A stretch of 64,000 bases of DNA from Acidithiobacillus sp. Lineage in GTDB: Bacteria > Pseudomonadota > Gammaproteobacteria > Acidithiobacillales > Acidithiobacillaceae. This document shows positions 54,916 to 63,272 of this stretch, one piece after another. The DNA is taken from NCBI GenBank assembly GCA_028697715.1, contig JAQVDS010000010.1, forward strand, positions 1 to 64,000, written 5' to 3'. The notes under the pieces are model-generated. The model was not told where the DNA came from, searched no databases, and saw nothing but the letters and a program-made list of their open reading frames with translations. The first letter of the stretch is position 1; every line of letters starts with the position of its first letter. The translations under genes were made by a program, and so were the position numbers.

Positions 54916-55556
54916 CGCAGGTAGTCGCGGCTGCACTCGCAGAGTTTTCCCCGTTCGAGCAGCGTGCTCCAAATCCTGCCTCCCGCTTGGCGCCACAGCA
55001 CGCCGGCACGGATTCCCCCGAGGAGGAGGGTGCGAATACGGGCAGTATCCTCGTCGCGGGTGAGAAAACGGCTTTCCCCAGACACGATGATGCGCGGCGA
55101 GAGTGTACCGATACCCTCGGCATAGGTGTCGGCCAGACCTGCCAGGACACTGGGATGCAGCAGCTCGCCAAAATGATCGACTTGGCGCCGCGCCTGCTCT
55201 ATGCCCCGTTGCACGCGATCCAGGGCCTTTGGCTGCGCCAGAAGGCGGCCGCTCAACTTGGCCAGCGAGAGGGTATAGCGCAAGATTTCTGCTTCCTCCG
55301 CCTGTGCCGGGCCCCTATGCAGCAATGGGCAGAGGGCCTGCAAGCCACGCTGCAATCCCTCGAGGCCCGCCAGGGCAGCAATGCTGTCCTGCGCGTTGAT
55401 CGCCAGAATGCTCTGCACGCTAAGTAGCAATAGGTGATTGTCGCTACGCCCGCGCCGCGCTGCTTCCTGCACCTCGAGCGCGGCACGGAGCATTCCTGCC
55501 AGGGCGAGGCAGCGATCAGGCAGACGTTGTGCTGCGGGTAGAAACTGGGAGATCAA
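54894..55556 (-). CDS. hflD: HflD-family protein
   Basis: A 220-aa helical protein matching HflD, the lysogenisation regulator family. It has LGRLLAQPKALDRV-like and GTLSPRIIVSGESRFLTRDE segments, then RIRTLLLGGIRAGVLWRQAG. It binds the inner-membrane face in E. coli and interacts with phage lambda CII; its host role is unclear. Its start overlaps the glnD stop (ATGA), and its 3' end overlaps the convergent glycosylase gene by 22 bp. Confidence 0.87.
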   Translation of the reverse strand: MISQFLPAAQRLPDRCLALAGMLRAALEVQEAARRGRSDNHLLLLSVQSILAINAQDSIAALAGLEGLQRGLQALCPLLHRGPAQAEEAEILRYTLSLAKLSGRLLAQPKALDRVQRGIEQARRQVDHFGELLHPSVLAGLADTYAEGIGTLSPRIIVSGESRFLTRDEDTARIRTLLLGGIRAGVLWRQAGGRIWSTLLERGKLCECSRDYLRQLPGRS

Positions 55557-58066
55557 TGAACTTTCGCCCTTTCCGAGGGAAATTTGTCGTTCAGTCGTTG
55601 TTCCAAGGCTGCCAGCAAGAGTCGACGCTCCCGGCGGCGCAATTTTTCCCCCTGCCCATTACGGATAAAAAAGGTATCTTCCACACGCTCGCCAAAGGTG
55701 GAGACCTTTGCGGCAACGACGCTGAATCCGAGACCCGCAATCACCGCACCAACGGTATAGAGCAATCCCATCTGGTCACAGGCCTGTACTTCCAGCAAGG
55801 TATCGTCCGGAAGTGCATCGTTATCCAGATGCAGTTGCAGCGGAATGCTGGCGAAAAAACGATGGCGCGCATCGCGGTGGCGCAGCCCGAAGTGGGGTTG
55901 GCTGGTTATCCTCAGATGCAGCATGTTGCGGAGCTCCGTCGCCAACTCATCATGGGCCGCCGCCGACCGTTGAAAGGCGCGTGTTTCGTCGAGTACGTGA
56001 AAGGTATCCAGAGCGAGACCATTGTCGCTGGTATCGATCCGCGCATCCAGAACCGCCAGGGAATGACGATCGAGGAGCGCGGCAATATCCTGAAACAAAC
56101 CTGGCCGATCGGGACCGAAAAGAAAAATTTGCTCTCCCTGATGGCGATGGCGCCGGATGGCGACGCGATACTCTTCGTCTCTTTGCAGGATCTGTCGTGC
56201 CTGCCAAAGCAGCTCCTCGCTATCGTAGCGGAGAAAGTACCCTACCGGCAGTGCGCGCCACAACCGCTCTAGTCGTTCGCGCTGCATAGAGGGAAAATCT
56301 CGACCCAGCATTTCGATGCGCTGGCGCGCAGTTTCCAAGCGATCATCCGGGGCGGTATCGGAGGCGAGAAAAGCGTCGGCGCGCTCATAAAGCTTGTAGA
56401 GAAGGCTGGCTTTCCAGTCATTCCAGAGCTCTGGATTGGTGGCCCGCATATCCGCTACGGTCAATAGAAACAGGTGCGCCAGACGCTTGCGGGTACCCGC
56501 CCAGAGGGCAAACTGGCGAATGATTTCCGGATCGTCGAGGTCGCGTCGCTGCGAGATGGAGGACATCTGCAGGTGCTCTTCCACGAGCCAGGCGACCAGA
56601 GCGCGCTCGCTTTCCGGGAGCTGTAGCCGTCGTGCGAAGCTGCGCCATTCCCGTGCCCCGATACGCGAATGATCCCCACCGCGACCTTTGCCTACGTCGT
56701 GAAAGAGTCCGGCCAGGACCAGGTAGGCCGGTTGATCGATTTCGCGCCGGGCTCTGCGTATGCTGCCGGTCTCCTCGTCGCGCCAGAGCTCCGCAAGTTG
56801 ATCGATCAAGAAGAGGGTGTGCTGATCGACGGTGTAGGCATGAAACAGATCATGCTGAATTAGTCCGCTGACCCGCTGGAATGCGGGGAGGATGCGCCCA
56901 AGTAAGTCGGCACGATGCAACCAGTTCAGCATTCGGCTTGCGCGCACAGGCTCGACGATGGCCCGCAAAAATGCCACACGAAAGGCTGGATCGGAAAACA
57001 GTTGTGGTTTCCAATTTCTTTTTTGGCGCCGAGCGGCGCGCAGCATCTGGGCGGGCAAATCCGCCGCGACACTCGCTCGTTGTCCCCAATGGCGTAGCAG
57101 CGCACTCGGACTCTCCTCGGCATCGACGGAGCTGTCGAGGGATTCTCCCGTGGCCAGGTAGTGCGCAATCGCCTCCTCAACAATGGCCGCCAAACTCTGG
57201 ATTTCGGCAAAGGACTGGTAGAGACGTTGCATCAGACGCTCCGCCGCACTTCTGCCGCGTTTTGCCGAGAAACCAAGATCCTTCGCAATGGCTTCCTGTA
57301 ACTCCAGGCGCAGCCGATCCTCGGCACGTCCGCTACGCAGATGCATGGCTACCCGCACTTGGGCGATGAAACGCTCGGCCGCGCGCAACTGGCGCAAGTC
57401 CGCCGCATCCAGGATATCGACTCGCTTGAACATCGCCAGCTCTGGCCGTTGCCAAACGCGCCCTGCAAACCAGAGCAGCTGGTGCACATCGCGCAAGCCC
57501 CCCGGGCCATCCTTGATCTGCGGTTCCAGGTGATAGGCGGTGTCACGGAAACGACGATGGCGTGTCTCCTGTTCGGCCACCTTGGCGGCAAAAAAGGCAT
57601 TGATGGACCAGGGGGGATTGTTCCGCAGTCGTGTTTGCAGGTCATGCCAGAGTTCTGCATCGCCGGCAAGAAAGCGGCATTCCAGCAAAGTGGTTGCGAC
57701 AGTCAAGTCGTCCCGCGCCGCCTCGAGGGATTCGTCTATTGTGCGCAAAGAGGCACCAACCTGCCGCCCCTGATCCCAGAGAGATGTCAGAAATTGTCTG
57801 ACAAAGTCTTCCGCTACGCAGTCGGGCGCGCGCAACAGCAGCAGATCGAGATCCGAGAAGGGAAAGAGGACGCCGCGCCCATAACCGCCAACAGCAATCA
57901 GGCTAAGCCCAGCAGGCGGCTCGAACTGGTGCCAGAGGGTCTGCAACAGGGAATCGGTTTCCCGCGCAAAACCCCGCAGCCGCTGAGTGATGCCGCCCGT
58001 AGCGGGAAAAGGCGGCGGCAACGCCACATCGGCGGGGTGAAGCACCGACTCGCTGTCAGAGGCCAA
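55553..58066 (-). CDS. glnD: Bifunctional uridylyltransferase/uridylyl-removing enzyme GlnD
   Basis: An 837-aa PII-modifying enzyme. The nucleotidyltransferase has GGYGRGVLFPFSDLDLLLL (residues about 57-75). An HD domain has LAGLFHDVGKGRGGDHSRIG (about 445-465). Two C-terminal ACT domains follow (FGPDRPGLFQDIAALLD and DQMGLLYTVGAVIAGLGFSV). It adds or removes UMP on PII according to glutamine. A TTG at 58066, 12 bp after the map stop, is the likely start. Confidence 0.95.
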   Translation of the reverse strand: MASDSESVLHPADVALPPPFPATGGITQRLRGFARETDSLLQTLWHQFEPPAGLSLIAVGGYGRGVLFPFSDLDLLLLRAPDCVAEDFVRQFLTSLWDQGRQVGASLRTIDESLEAARDDLTVATTLLECRFLAGDAELWHDLQTRLRNNPPWSINAFFAAKVAEQETRHRRFRDTAYHLEPQIKDGPGGLRDVHQLLWFAGRVWQRPELAMFKRVDILDAADLRQLRAAERFIAQVRVAMHLRSGRAEDRLRLELQEAIAKDLGFSAKRGRSAAERLMQRLYQSFAEIQSLAAIVEEAIAHYLATGESLDSSVDAEESPSALLRHWGQRASVAADLPAQMLRAARRQKRNWKPQLFSDPAFRVAFLRAIVEPVRASRMLNWLHRADLLGRILPAFQRVSGLIQHDLFHAYTVDQHTLFLIDQLAELWRDEETGSIRRARREIDQPAYLVLAGLFHDVGKGRGGDHSRIGAREWRSFARRLQLPESERALVAWLVEEHLQMSSISQRRDLDDPEIIRQFALWAGTRKRLAHLFLLTVADMRATNPELWNDWKASLLYKLYERADAFLASDTAPDDRLETARQRIEMLGRDFPSMQRERLERLWRALPVGYFLRYDSEELLWQARQILQRDEEYRVAIRRHRHQGEQIFLFGPDRPGLFQDIAALLDRHSLAVLDARIDTSDNGLALDTFHVLDETRAFQRSAAAHDELATELRNMLHLRITSQPHFGLRHRDARHRFFASIPLQLHLDNDALPDDTLLEVQACDQMGLLYTVGAVIAGLGFSVVAAKVSTFGERVEDTFFIRNGQGEKLRRRERRLLLAALEQRLNDKFPSERAKVH

Positions 58067-58077
58067 GGCCGCTGCTC

Positions 58078-58887
58078 TCAGAGGGGATCTCCCGGTAACT
58101 GGGTGAGTACCTCATAGCCGGTCTCCGTTACCAGAACCGTGTGTTCCCACTGCGCCGAGGGGCTGTGATCTTTAGTGACGATGGTCCAGCCGTCGGGCAG
58201 GGCCTTGATATGCCGCTTGCCAGCATTGATCATGGGCTCGATGGTGAAGGTTTGCCCGACCTGCAAGGCCAGTCCCTTGCCAGGCTCGCCGTAATGCAAG
58301 ATCTGTGGTTCGTCATGAAATTTGCGGCCAATACCGTGACCACAAAATTCGCGTACGACCGAGCAATGCTGCGCTTCGGCATAACTCTGAATGGCGTGCC
58401 CGATATCTCCCAGAGTTGCCCCGGGCCGCACGACTTCGATGCCACGCACCATGCATTCGTGCGCCACTTCGACGACGCGCCGCGCCTTCAAGGGGACGTT
58501 ACCCACCAGGAACATCTTGCTACTGTCACCATGAAAGCCATCTTTGATAACGGTGACATCGATATTGAGAATATCGCCGTCTTTGAGAATGCGGTCACCA
58601 GGAATACCGTGGCAGATAACGTGATTGACCGAGATGCACACGGACTTGGGAAAGGGCGGATACTCCGGGCTGGGCTGGTAGTTGAGGGGGGCCGGGATCC
58701 CCTGCAGATCGTTGACGATATAGTCGTGACAGATCTTATCGAGTTCGCCCGTGCTGATGCCGGGACGCACATGCTCGGCAATCATTTTCAAGACCATGGC
58801 GGTCAGTTGCCCGGCAACGCGCATTTTTTCGATTTCTTCGGCGTTGTGAACAACTACCGGGGGACGGGCTTGGGCTCGGCGTAACAT
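58078..58887 (-). CDS. map: Methionine aminopeptidase type I
   Basis: A 269-aa metalloprotease of the pita-bread fold. Metal ligands are visible in DILNIDVTVIKDGFHGDSSK (two Asp), FCGHGIGRKFHDEP (His), FTIEPMI (Glu) and QWEHTVLV (Glu). AAGGAG lies before the ATG at 58887. It removes N-terminal Met from nascent proteins. The partner glnD follows immediately. Confidence 0.95.
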   Translation of the reverse strand: MLRRAQARPPVVVHNAEEIEKMRVAGQLTAMVLKMIAEHVRPGISTGELDKICHDYIVNDLQGIPAPLNYQPSPEYPPFPKSVCISVNHVICHGIPGDRILKDGDILNIDVTVIKDGFHGDSSKMFLVGNVPLKARRVVEVAHECMVRGIEVVRPGATLGDIGHAIQSYAEAQHCSVVREFCGHGIGRKFHDEPQILHYGEPGKGLALQVGQTFTIEPMINAGKRHIKALPDGWTIVTKDHSPSAQWEHTVLVTETGYEVLTQLPGDPL

Positions 58888-58910
58888 GTAGGCTCCTTCG
58901 CGCGGTCCAC

Positions 58911-59609
58911 TCAAAATAGCAGATGCTCCGCGTCACAAAGCTCTATACTATCAGGCCTGACTCGGCTTCGGTAGGCAAGCACCTCGACACCCCGCTCGCG
59001 GGCTTGGCGCAGTGCGGCGCCATACTTGGGGTCGATCGCGTCGGCGGGTGCAAAACCGTGACCATCCTCGCGTCCCAGCAAAAACAGCATGACGGCACGG
59101 TGCCCGCGTGATTGTTCTCCTTCCAGTGCCTGCAGATGCCGCAGAGCTCGACTGCTGTGTGCGTCCGGGAAGCGCAGCACGCCTTCATCGTCCAGTAGAG
59201 TGCAGGACTTCACCTCGACGAAGACCTCGCCGCGCTCGGGATCGCCCAGCCAAAAATCCACTCGTTCACGCTCGCCGTAGGCAACTTCGCGGCGTAGCTC
59301 GCGGTACCCGGCGAGCTCCACGATCCGCTGCTCGCGCAACGCTTCGGCCACCACGGCATTGGGTCTTTGGGTGTTGATCGTTACCCAACTCGCACCACTC
59401 CAGTAGAGTTCCCAAGTCCAGTGGAGCTTGCGTTTTTTATCCGCATGCCAGGACAACAAGACGGGCTGGCCTGCTTCGGCGCAACTGCGCATGCTGCCGG
59501 GATTGGGACAATGCACCTGCACCACCTCTCCGTTTTCGAGCTCACAGTCGGCAAGAAAGCGCTGATAACGCCGCAATAGCTTTGCCGGGGTAAGGGGAGG
59601 TAGTTTCAA
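58911..59609 (-). CDS. sfsA: SfsA family protein
   Basis: A 232-aa protein with the SfsA hallmarks CELENGEVVQVHCPNPGSMR, then SWVTINTQRPN, and FVEVKSCTLLDDEGVLRFPD. The PD-(D/E)xK-like core has D-FVEVKSC. It is known as a sugar-fermentation stimulation protein in E. coli and is likely a nucleic-acid-binding nuclease-like fold. The start overlaps the LysR gene's stop (ATGA). Confidence 0.92.
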   Translation of the reverse strand: MKLPPLTPAKLLRRYQRFLADCELENGEVVQVHCPNPGSMRSCAEAGQPVLLSWHADKKRKLHWTWELYWSGASWVTINTQRPNAVVAEALREQRIVELAGYRELRREVAYGERERVDFWLGDPERGEVFVEVKSCTLLDDEGVLRFPDAHSSRALRHLQALEGEQSRGHRAVMLFLLGREDGHGFAPADAIDPKYGAALRQARERGVEVLAYRSRVRPDSIELCDAEHLLF

Positions 59610-60502
59610 GCGTCGGCACCTCGCAGATGCGAGCGCAAGCTTTGCAGCAGGGTATGGGTGGCCGGATTGGCATCTTCTCGGAACAGGACCGCGAGACGAT
59701 GCGGGATAGGTGGATGGAAGTGCAACAGACGCAGATCATCCGGTAGATTGCTCCGATAAAAAGAAGAAAATCCAAACCCCAAGCCACTGCGAACGCCTTC
59801 GCGGATGGCCGCGTGGCCACTGAACTCATAGCGAATGGCCAAGTCGATGTCGAGGCGCCGGGCAGCCTGCTGCACTGCCTCGCGAATGCCGGAGCCCGGT
59901 TCCCGCCAGATCAGATCCTTGCCCGCCAGGACTTGCAAGGGAATCGCCGAGCCTTCCTGTGCCCATGGATGTTGCATGGGTAGGATCAGGCCGATCTCGG
60001 TTTTGACGAGGATTTCCAAGCGCCAGTTCCCTTGCTCTCCCGGTTGCAATTCGTCTTCTACAAAGACCAGATCATATTCGTCCTTGTTTTGTCGCGCTTG
60101 CCGGCTATTGAGCGCGCAAACCTGCAAGTGGATCCCAGGATAGTCGCGGTGAAACTCCGCCAGCAGGCGGGGCAATAGCACTTCGGCGTTACTCTGACTG
60201 GCAGCCATGTGCACGGTACCGGTCAGCAGGCTTTGACTGTCTGCGCACAGGGAATCGGCTTCTGCCAACGCGGCTTCGATGCGCTCACCAATACGCCACA
60301 GAGCAATGCCCATAGGAGTAGGGCTGATACCACGATGGGTGCGACGATAGAGAGGCTCCCCCACACGCTCCTGCAACTGTTTGAGACGATGGGAAATGGC
60401 CGGTTGGGTAAGAAACAGGCGTTCGGCTGCCTGATGCAGGTTTCCGGCACGTGCGGCTTGTGCCCAAATCAAAAGCAGGCTGGGATCGATGCGTCGCTCC
60501 AT
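59606..60502 (-). CDS. LysR-family regulator (divergent from TDT exporter)
   Basis: A 298-aa LysR regulator. The N-terminal helix-turn-helix is NLHQAAERLFLTQPAISHRL (residues about 20-40). A substrate-binding domain follows (about 90-290), with VHMAASQSNAEVLLPRLLAE, IWREPGSGIREAVQ and GLGFGFSS. It is divergent from the TDT exporter with a 21-bp inverted repeat between them, so it probably controls that gene in response to the exported anion. It resembles the CbbR/YeiE type; the effector is unknown. Confidence 0.92.
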   Translation of the reverse strand: MERRIDPSLLLIWAQAARAGNLHQAAERLFLTQPAISHRLKQLQERVGEPLYRRTHRGISPTPMGIALWRIGERIEAALAEADSLCADSQSLLTGTVHMAASQSNAEVLLPRLLAEFHRDYPGIHLQVCALNSRQARQNKDEYDLVFVEDELQPGEQGNWRLEILVKTEIGLILPMQHPWAQEGSAIPLQVLAGKDLIWREPGSGIREAVQQAARRLDIDLAIRYEFSGHAAIREGVRSGLGFGFSSFYRSNLPDDLRLLHFHPPIPHRLAVLFREDANPATHTLLQSLRSHLRGADA

Positions 60503-60520
60503 GCGGCCCTCTCCATAAAA

Positions 60521-60541
60521 TTAGATTTTGTAATCATCTAA
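60521..60541. promoter_or_regulatory. LysR-type operator
   Basis: A perfect inverted repeat TTAGAT-N9-ATCTAA lies between the divergent lysR-type and TDT genes. The arm spacing fits a LysR recognition site. Confidence 0.75.
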
Positions 60542-60617
60542 ATTAATTTAATGCATTGGATTTGATATTCTAGCGCGCATAACATGTCATAGTCCAATCT
60601 GTAAGGAGTGCTCAGCC

Positions 60618-61793
60618 ATGGGTTTTCTCTCACATGTACCAAACGGTGACATCCGGCAGGTGATTCGTCACTTTACCCCCAACTGGTTCACCGCCAATAT
60701 GGGAACGGGCATCCTGGCTCTGATGCTGGCCCTCTTTCCGTACGGCCACTGGGGGCAAGCGGAGATTGCCAAGGCTCTGTGGTGCATCAACAGCTTTTTC
60801 TTTGCGCTATTCAGTATCCTGTTCCTCAGTCGGGCGATATTTTACTTTCGGGATTTTCAGAAACTCTTCGACCATCCCGTGCAGTCTCTTTTCATCGGTG
60901 CCATTCCCATGGGATTCGCCACCATCGTCAATGGTTTTTTCATCATCTGGCCCTTGAGTCCCGAAAGCCTGGCCGTCGCAACAGCCTTCTGGTGGATGGA
61001 TGTAATTCTCGCTTTCACTTCTGTACTGCTGGTGCCCTATTTTATGTTCACCAGCCAAGGCCACAGTATGGAGCGGATGACCGCAGCCTGGCTGCTCCCC
61101 ATAGTGCCACCGGAGGTTACCGCGGCCAGTGGCGGTTTGGTGGCTCCTCATCTGGCCTCCGCCGCAGCCGAGAACGTGATCTACATGAGCTATGTGCTGT
61201 GGGCCATTTCGGTTTTGCTGGCCATGGGGATCCTCGCCATCCTGCTACTGCGTCTGACCTTGCACAAGCTGCCGCATCAGGACATGGCTGTATCAAGCTG
61301 GTTGACCCTGGGCCCCCTCGGTACCGGTGCGATGGCCATGATTACCCTCGGTAATGCCGATTTCGCCAGTTTTCATGGTGTCCTAGCAGAAATGGCACAT
61401 TTCGCACAGATGGCAGGTCTCATGATCGCCTTGCTGTTGTGGGGCTTCGGCCTGTGGTGGATGTGCATGGCGATCTTCTTCACCCTGCGCTATTTGCGGG
61501 AGGGGTTGCCTTTCAATATGGGTTGGTGGGGATTCACCTTCCCTTTGGGGGTGTTCAACGCGGCTACGTACCTGCTGGCCGACAAAACCGGCTTCTGGGT
61601 CTTCCAACCCCTGGGAGCAGTCTTTACCATCCTGCTGGCGTTTTTCTGGGTGATCGTAACACGCAAGAGCTTTCTTGGCATGTGGACGGGAAGGCTGTTT
61701 CGGGCTCCCTGCCTATCGGAGGAGACCGGCCTGCCGATGGCCTGTGAGGGCCCGCAAAAGGCATCACAGAACGCGAGTACCCTTGTCTCGTAG
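60618..61793 (+). CDS. TDT-family exporter (SLAC1/TehA, sulfite-export type)
   Basis: A 391-aa membrane protein with ten helices of the TDT/SLAC1 family. It starts RHFTPNWFTANMGTGILALM and contains AIPMGFATIVNGFFI, PPEVTAASGGLVAPHLAS and FNMGWWGFTFPLGVF, which recur in the sulfite exporter Ssu1 and TehA relatives. Linked to a LysR regulator in a sulfur oxidiser, sulfite export is the best inference; tellurite or C4-dicarboxylate transport are alternatives. AAGGAG precedes the ATG. Confidence 0.9.
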   Translation: MGFLSHVPNGDIRQVIRHFTPNWFTANMGTGILALMLALFPYGHWGQAEIAKALWCINSFFFALFSILFLSRAIFYFRDFQKLFDHPVQSLFIGAIPMGFATIVNGFFIIWPLSPESLAVATAFWWMDVILAFTSVLLVPYFMFTSQGHSMERMTAAWLLPIVPPEVTAASGGLVAPHLASAAAENVIYMSYVLWAISVLLAMGILAILLLRLTLHKLPHQDMAVSSWLTLGPLGTGAMAMITLGNADFASFHGVLAEMAHFAQMAGLMIALLLWGFGLWWMCMAIFFTLRYLREGLPFNMGWWGFTFPLGVFNAATYLLADKTGFWVFQPLGAVFTILLAFFWVIVTRKSFLGMWTGRLFRAPCLSEETGLPMACEGPQKASQNASTLVS

Positions 61794-61804
61794 CGTAAGA
61801 TTCC

Positions 61805-62602
61805 TCAGGCGAGTCCCTGATACGCGTCTGCTACTAATGCCCGCCCATACTTGCGTTCCAGCTTGCGGACGAGGAAATGGCCGGTCGCCATGTCCTGAAA
61901 ATACGTAATGAAAATGCTGTTGATCGTGGCGCCGCCAATGGCGCCCAGGGCAGGCACAAGCTGCGCCAGGGCCTTGTCGGTCACCGCTACACCAAAGCGT
62001 TCAGCCACCTTGCGCAGTAAGGCCAATAGGGCGGCGCTGGCGGATGATCCGGCGCCACTGGCACCGGCCCGACCAACTTCGCTGACCAGGCCACTCAAGG
62101 CCATGCGCGCAGCGTAGTAGCCGGTTTCTGCGGCATCATCTGTGCCCTGCCTGGTGCTCCCGAGGGCGAAGACCTCCAGACAAGCGGCTTTGGTCGCAGG
62201 GCTGCTGATGGATTCTCCCTGACTGCGGGCGATATCGATGATGGAACGCAACATGATCGTGGTCGAGATGGGTAGCTCCACAGCAAGGGCGGAAAGACCA
62301 AAAAATCCCCCCACTGCGCCAGAGGCCGCAACGGCTGCCTGGTGCCAACGCAGAGATGGCGTACGGAAGGGTGCGTCATCCAGGGTGAAAAGCGCCGCGT
62401 CGGCAGCCTTATTCAGCGCCGTCTCGCTGATTCGGCCAATCTCGCGGTGCCACTTTTGCGGCAGTCGTTGCAGACCTTGTTCGATAGGGGCCCCCAGCTG
62501 ATCCACAAGACGTGCTGCCAAGCCGGGGTTTTCCAGAAGGTCGCGGGCTCTACGCAATTCGGCAGCATCTTCCTCGGTCAGCAGTCGTTGTATCTCCGCC
62601 AT
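61805..62602 (-). CDS. EcsC-family protein
   Basis: A 265-aa protein with the EcsC domain: IAELNKAADAALF-like start, ASGAVGGFFGLSALAVELPI then STTIMLRSIIDIARSQGE, and LGAIGGATINSIFITYFQDM. It has Gly-rich amphipathic helices that probably associate with membranes. The founding Bacillus EcsC accompanies an ABC transporter; its biochemical role is unknown. It converges on the TDT gene with 11 bp between stops. Confidence 0.9.
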   Translation of the reverse strand: MAEIQRLLTEEDAAELRRARDLLENPGLAARLVDQLGAPIEQGLQRLPQKWHREIGRISETALNKAADAALFTLDDAPFRTPSLRWHQAAVAASGAVGGFFGLSALAVELPISTTIMLRSIIDIARSQGESISSPATKAACLEVFALGSTRQGTDDAAETGYYAARMALSGLVSEVGRAGASGAGSSASAALLALLRKVAERFGVAVTDKALAQLVPALGAIGGATINSIFITYFQDMATGHFLVRKLERKYGRALVADAYQGLA

Positions 62603-62661
62603 TGCATCTCCGTTACCTGCGTCAAAGCCTGCCGGAGGTAGCCCCCCCGGGTAGCTGCGAA

Positions 62662-63117
62662 TCAGTCCTGCGCCATTTGCCGCTCACGCTTTTCTTCCAA
62701 CGTCTTGCAGTCGATGCAGAGGGTGGCGGTGGGACGGGCTTCCAGGCGCCGCAGGCCGATTTCCACGCCGCAAGCCTCGCAGTACCCATACTCACCGGCA
62801 TTGATCCGTGCCAGGGTCTGATTGATCTTGCGAATCAACTTTCGCTCCCGGTCGCGGGCGCGCAGTTCGAGGCCCATGTCGGTCTCCAGGCTGGCACGGT
62901 CATTGGGATCGGAGTAGTTGACATTCTCGATCTGCAGGTTCTGGACCGTCCGATCGACTTCCGCCATCAGTTCGGTTCGCCAGTCTTCCAGTATCTTGCG
63001 AAAGTGGGCGATCTGGCCGGGGCTCATGTACTCTTCGTCAGCCGCCGGCTGGTACGGGGTGAAAGCCTGAAGCTCTTGCGGGTTGCTAGTTTTGATGGCC
63101 GCAGCGCTATCCGTCAT
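62662..63117 (-). CDS. dksA: RNA polymerase-binding transcription factor DksA
   Basis: A 151-aa DksA. The coiled coil bears the tip acids in YSDPNDRASLETD, followed by LELRARDRERKLIRKI. A four-Cys zinc finger reads CEACGVEIGLRRLEARPTAT then LCIDC. The start at 63117 matches E. coli DksA length. With ppGpp it adjusts transcription of rRNA and biosynthetic genes. Confidence 0.96.
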   Translation of the reverse strand: MTDSAAAIKTSNPQELQAFTPYQPAADEEYMSPGQIAHFRKILEDWRTELMAEVDRTVQNLQIENVNYSDPNDRASLETDMGLELRARDRERKLIRKINQTLARINAGEYGYCEACGVEIGLRRLEARPTATLCIDCKTLEEKRERQMAQD

Positions 63118-63272
63118 GGTCTGTCTTCCTATCTTGATGTGGAGAAAATCGGGCATGGTGTAGCAGAGATTTTCGCCTTTGGCAAACGCTGCGCTTTTCG
63201 GTATATCCTAGGCGTCCCATCCGTCCCACTTCGCAGCCAGCCAGAATATTCGATCCTCAGGAGATAGTAGCC

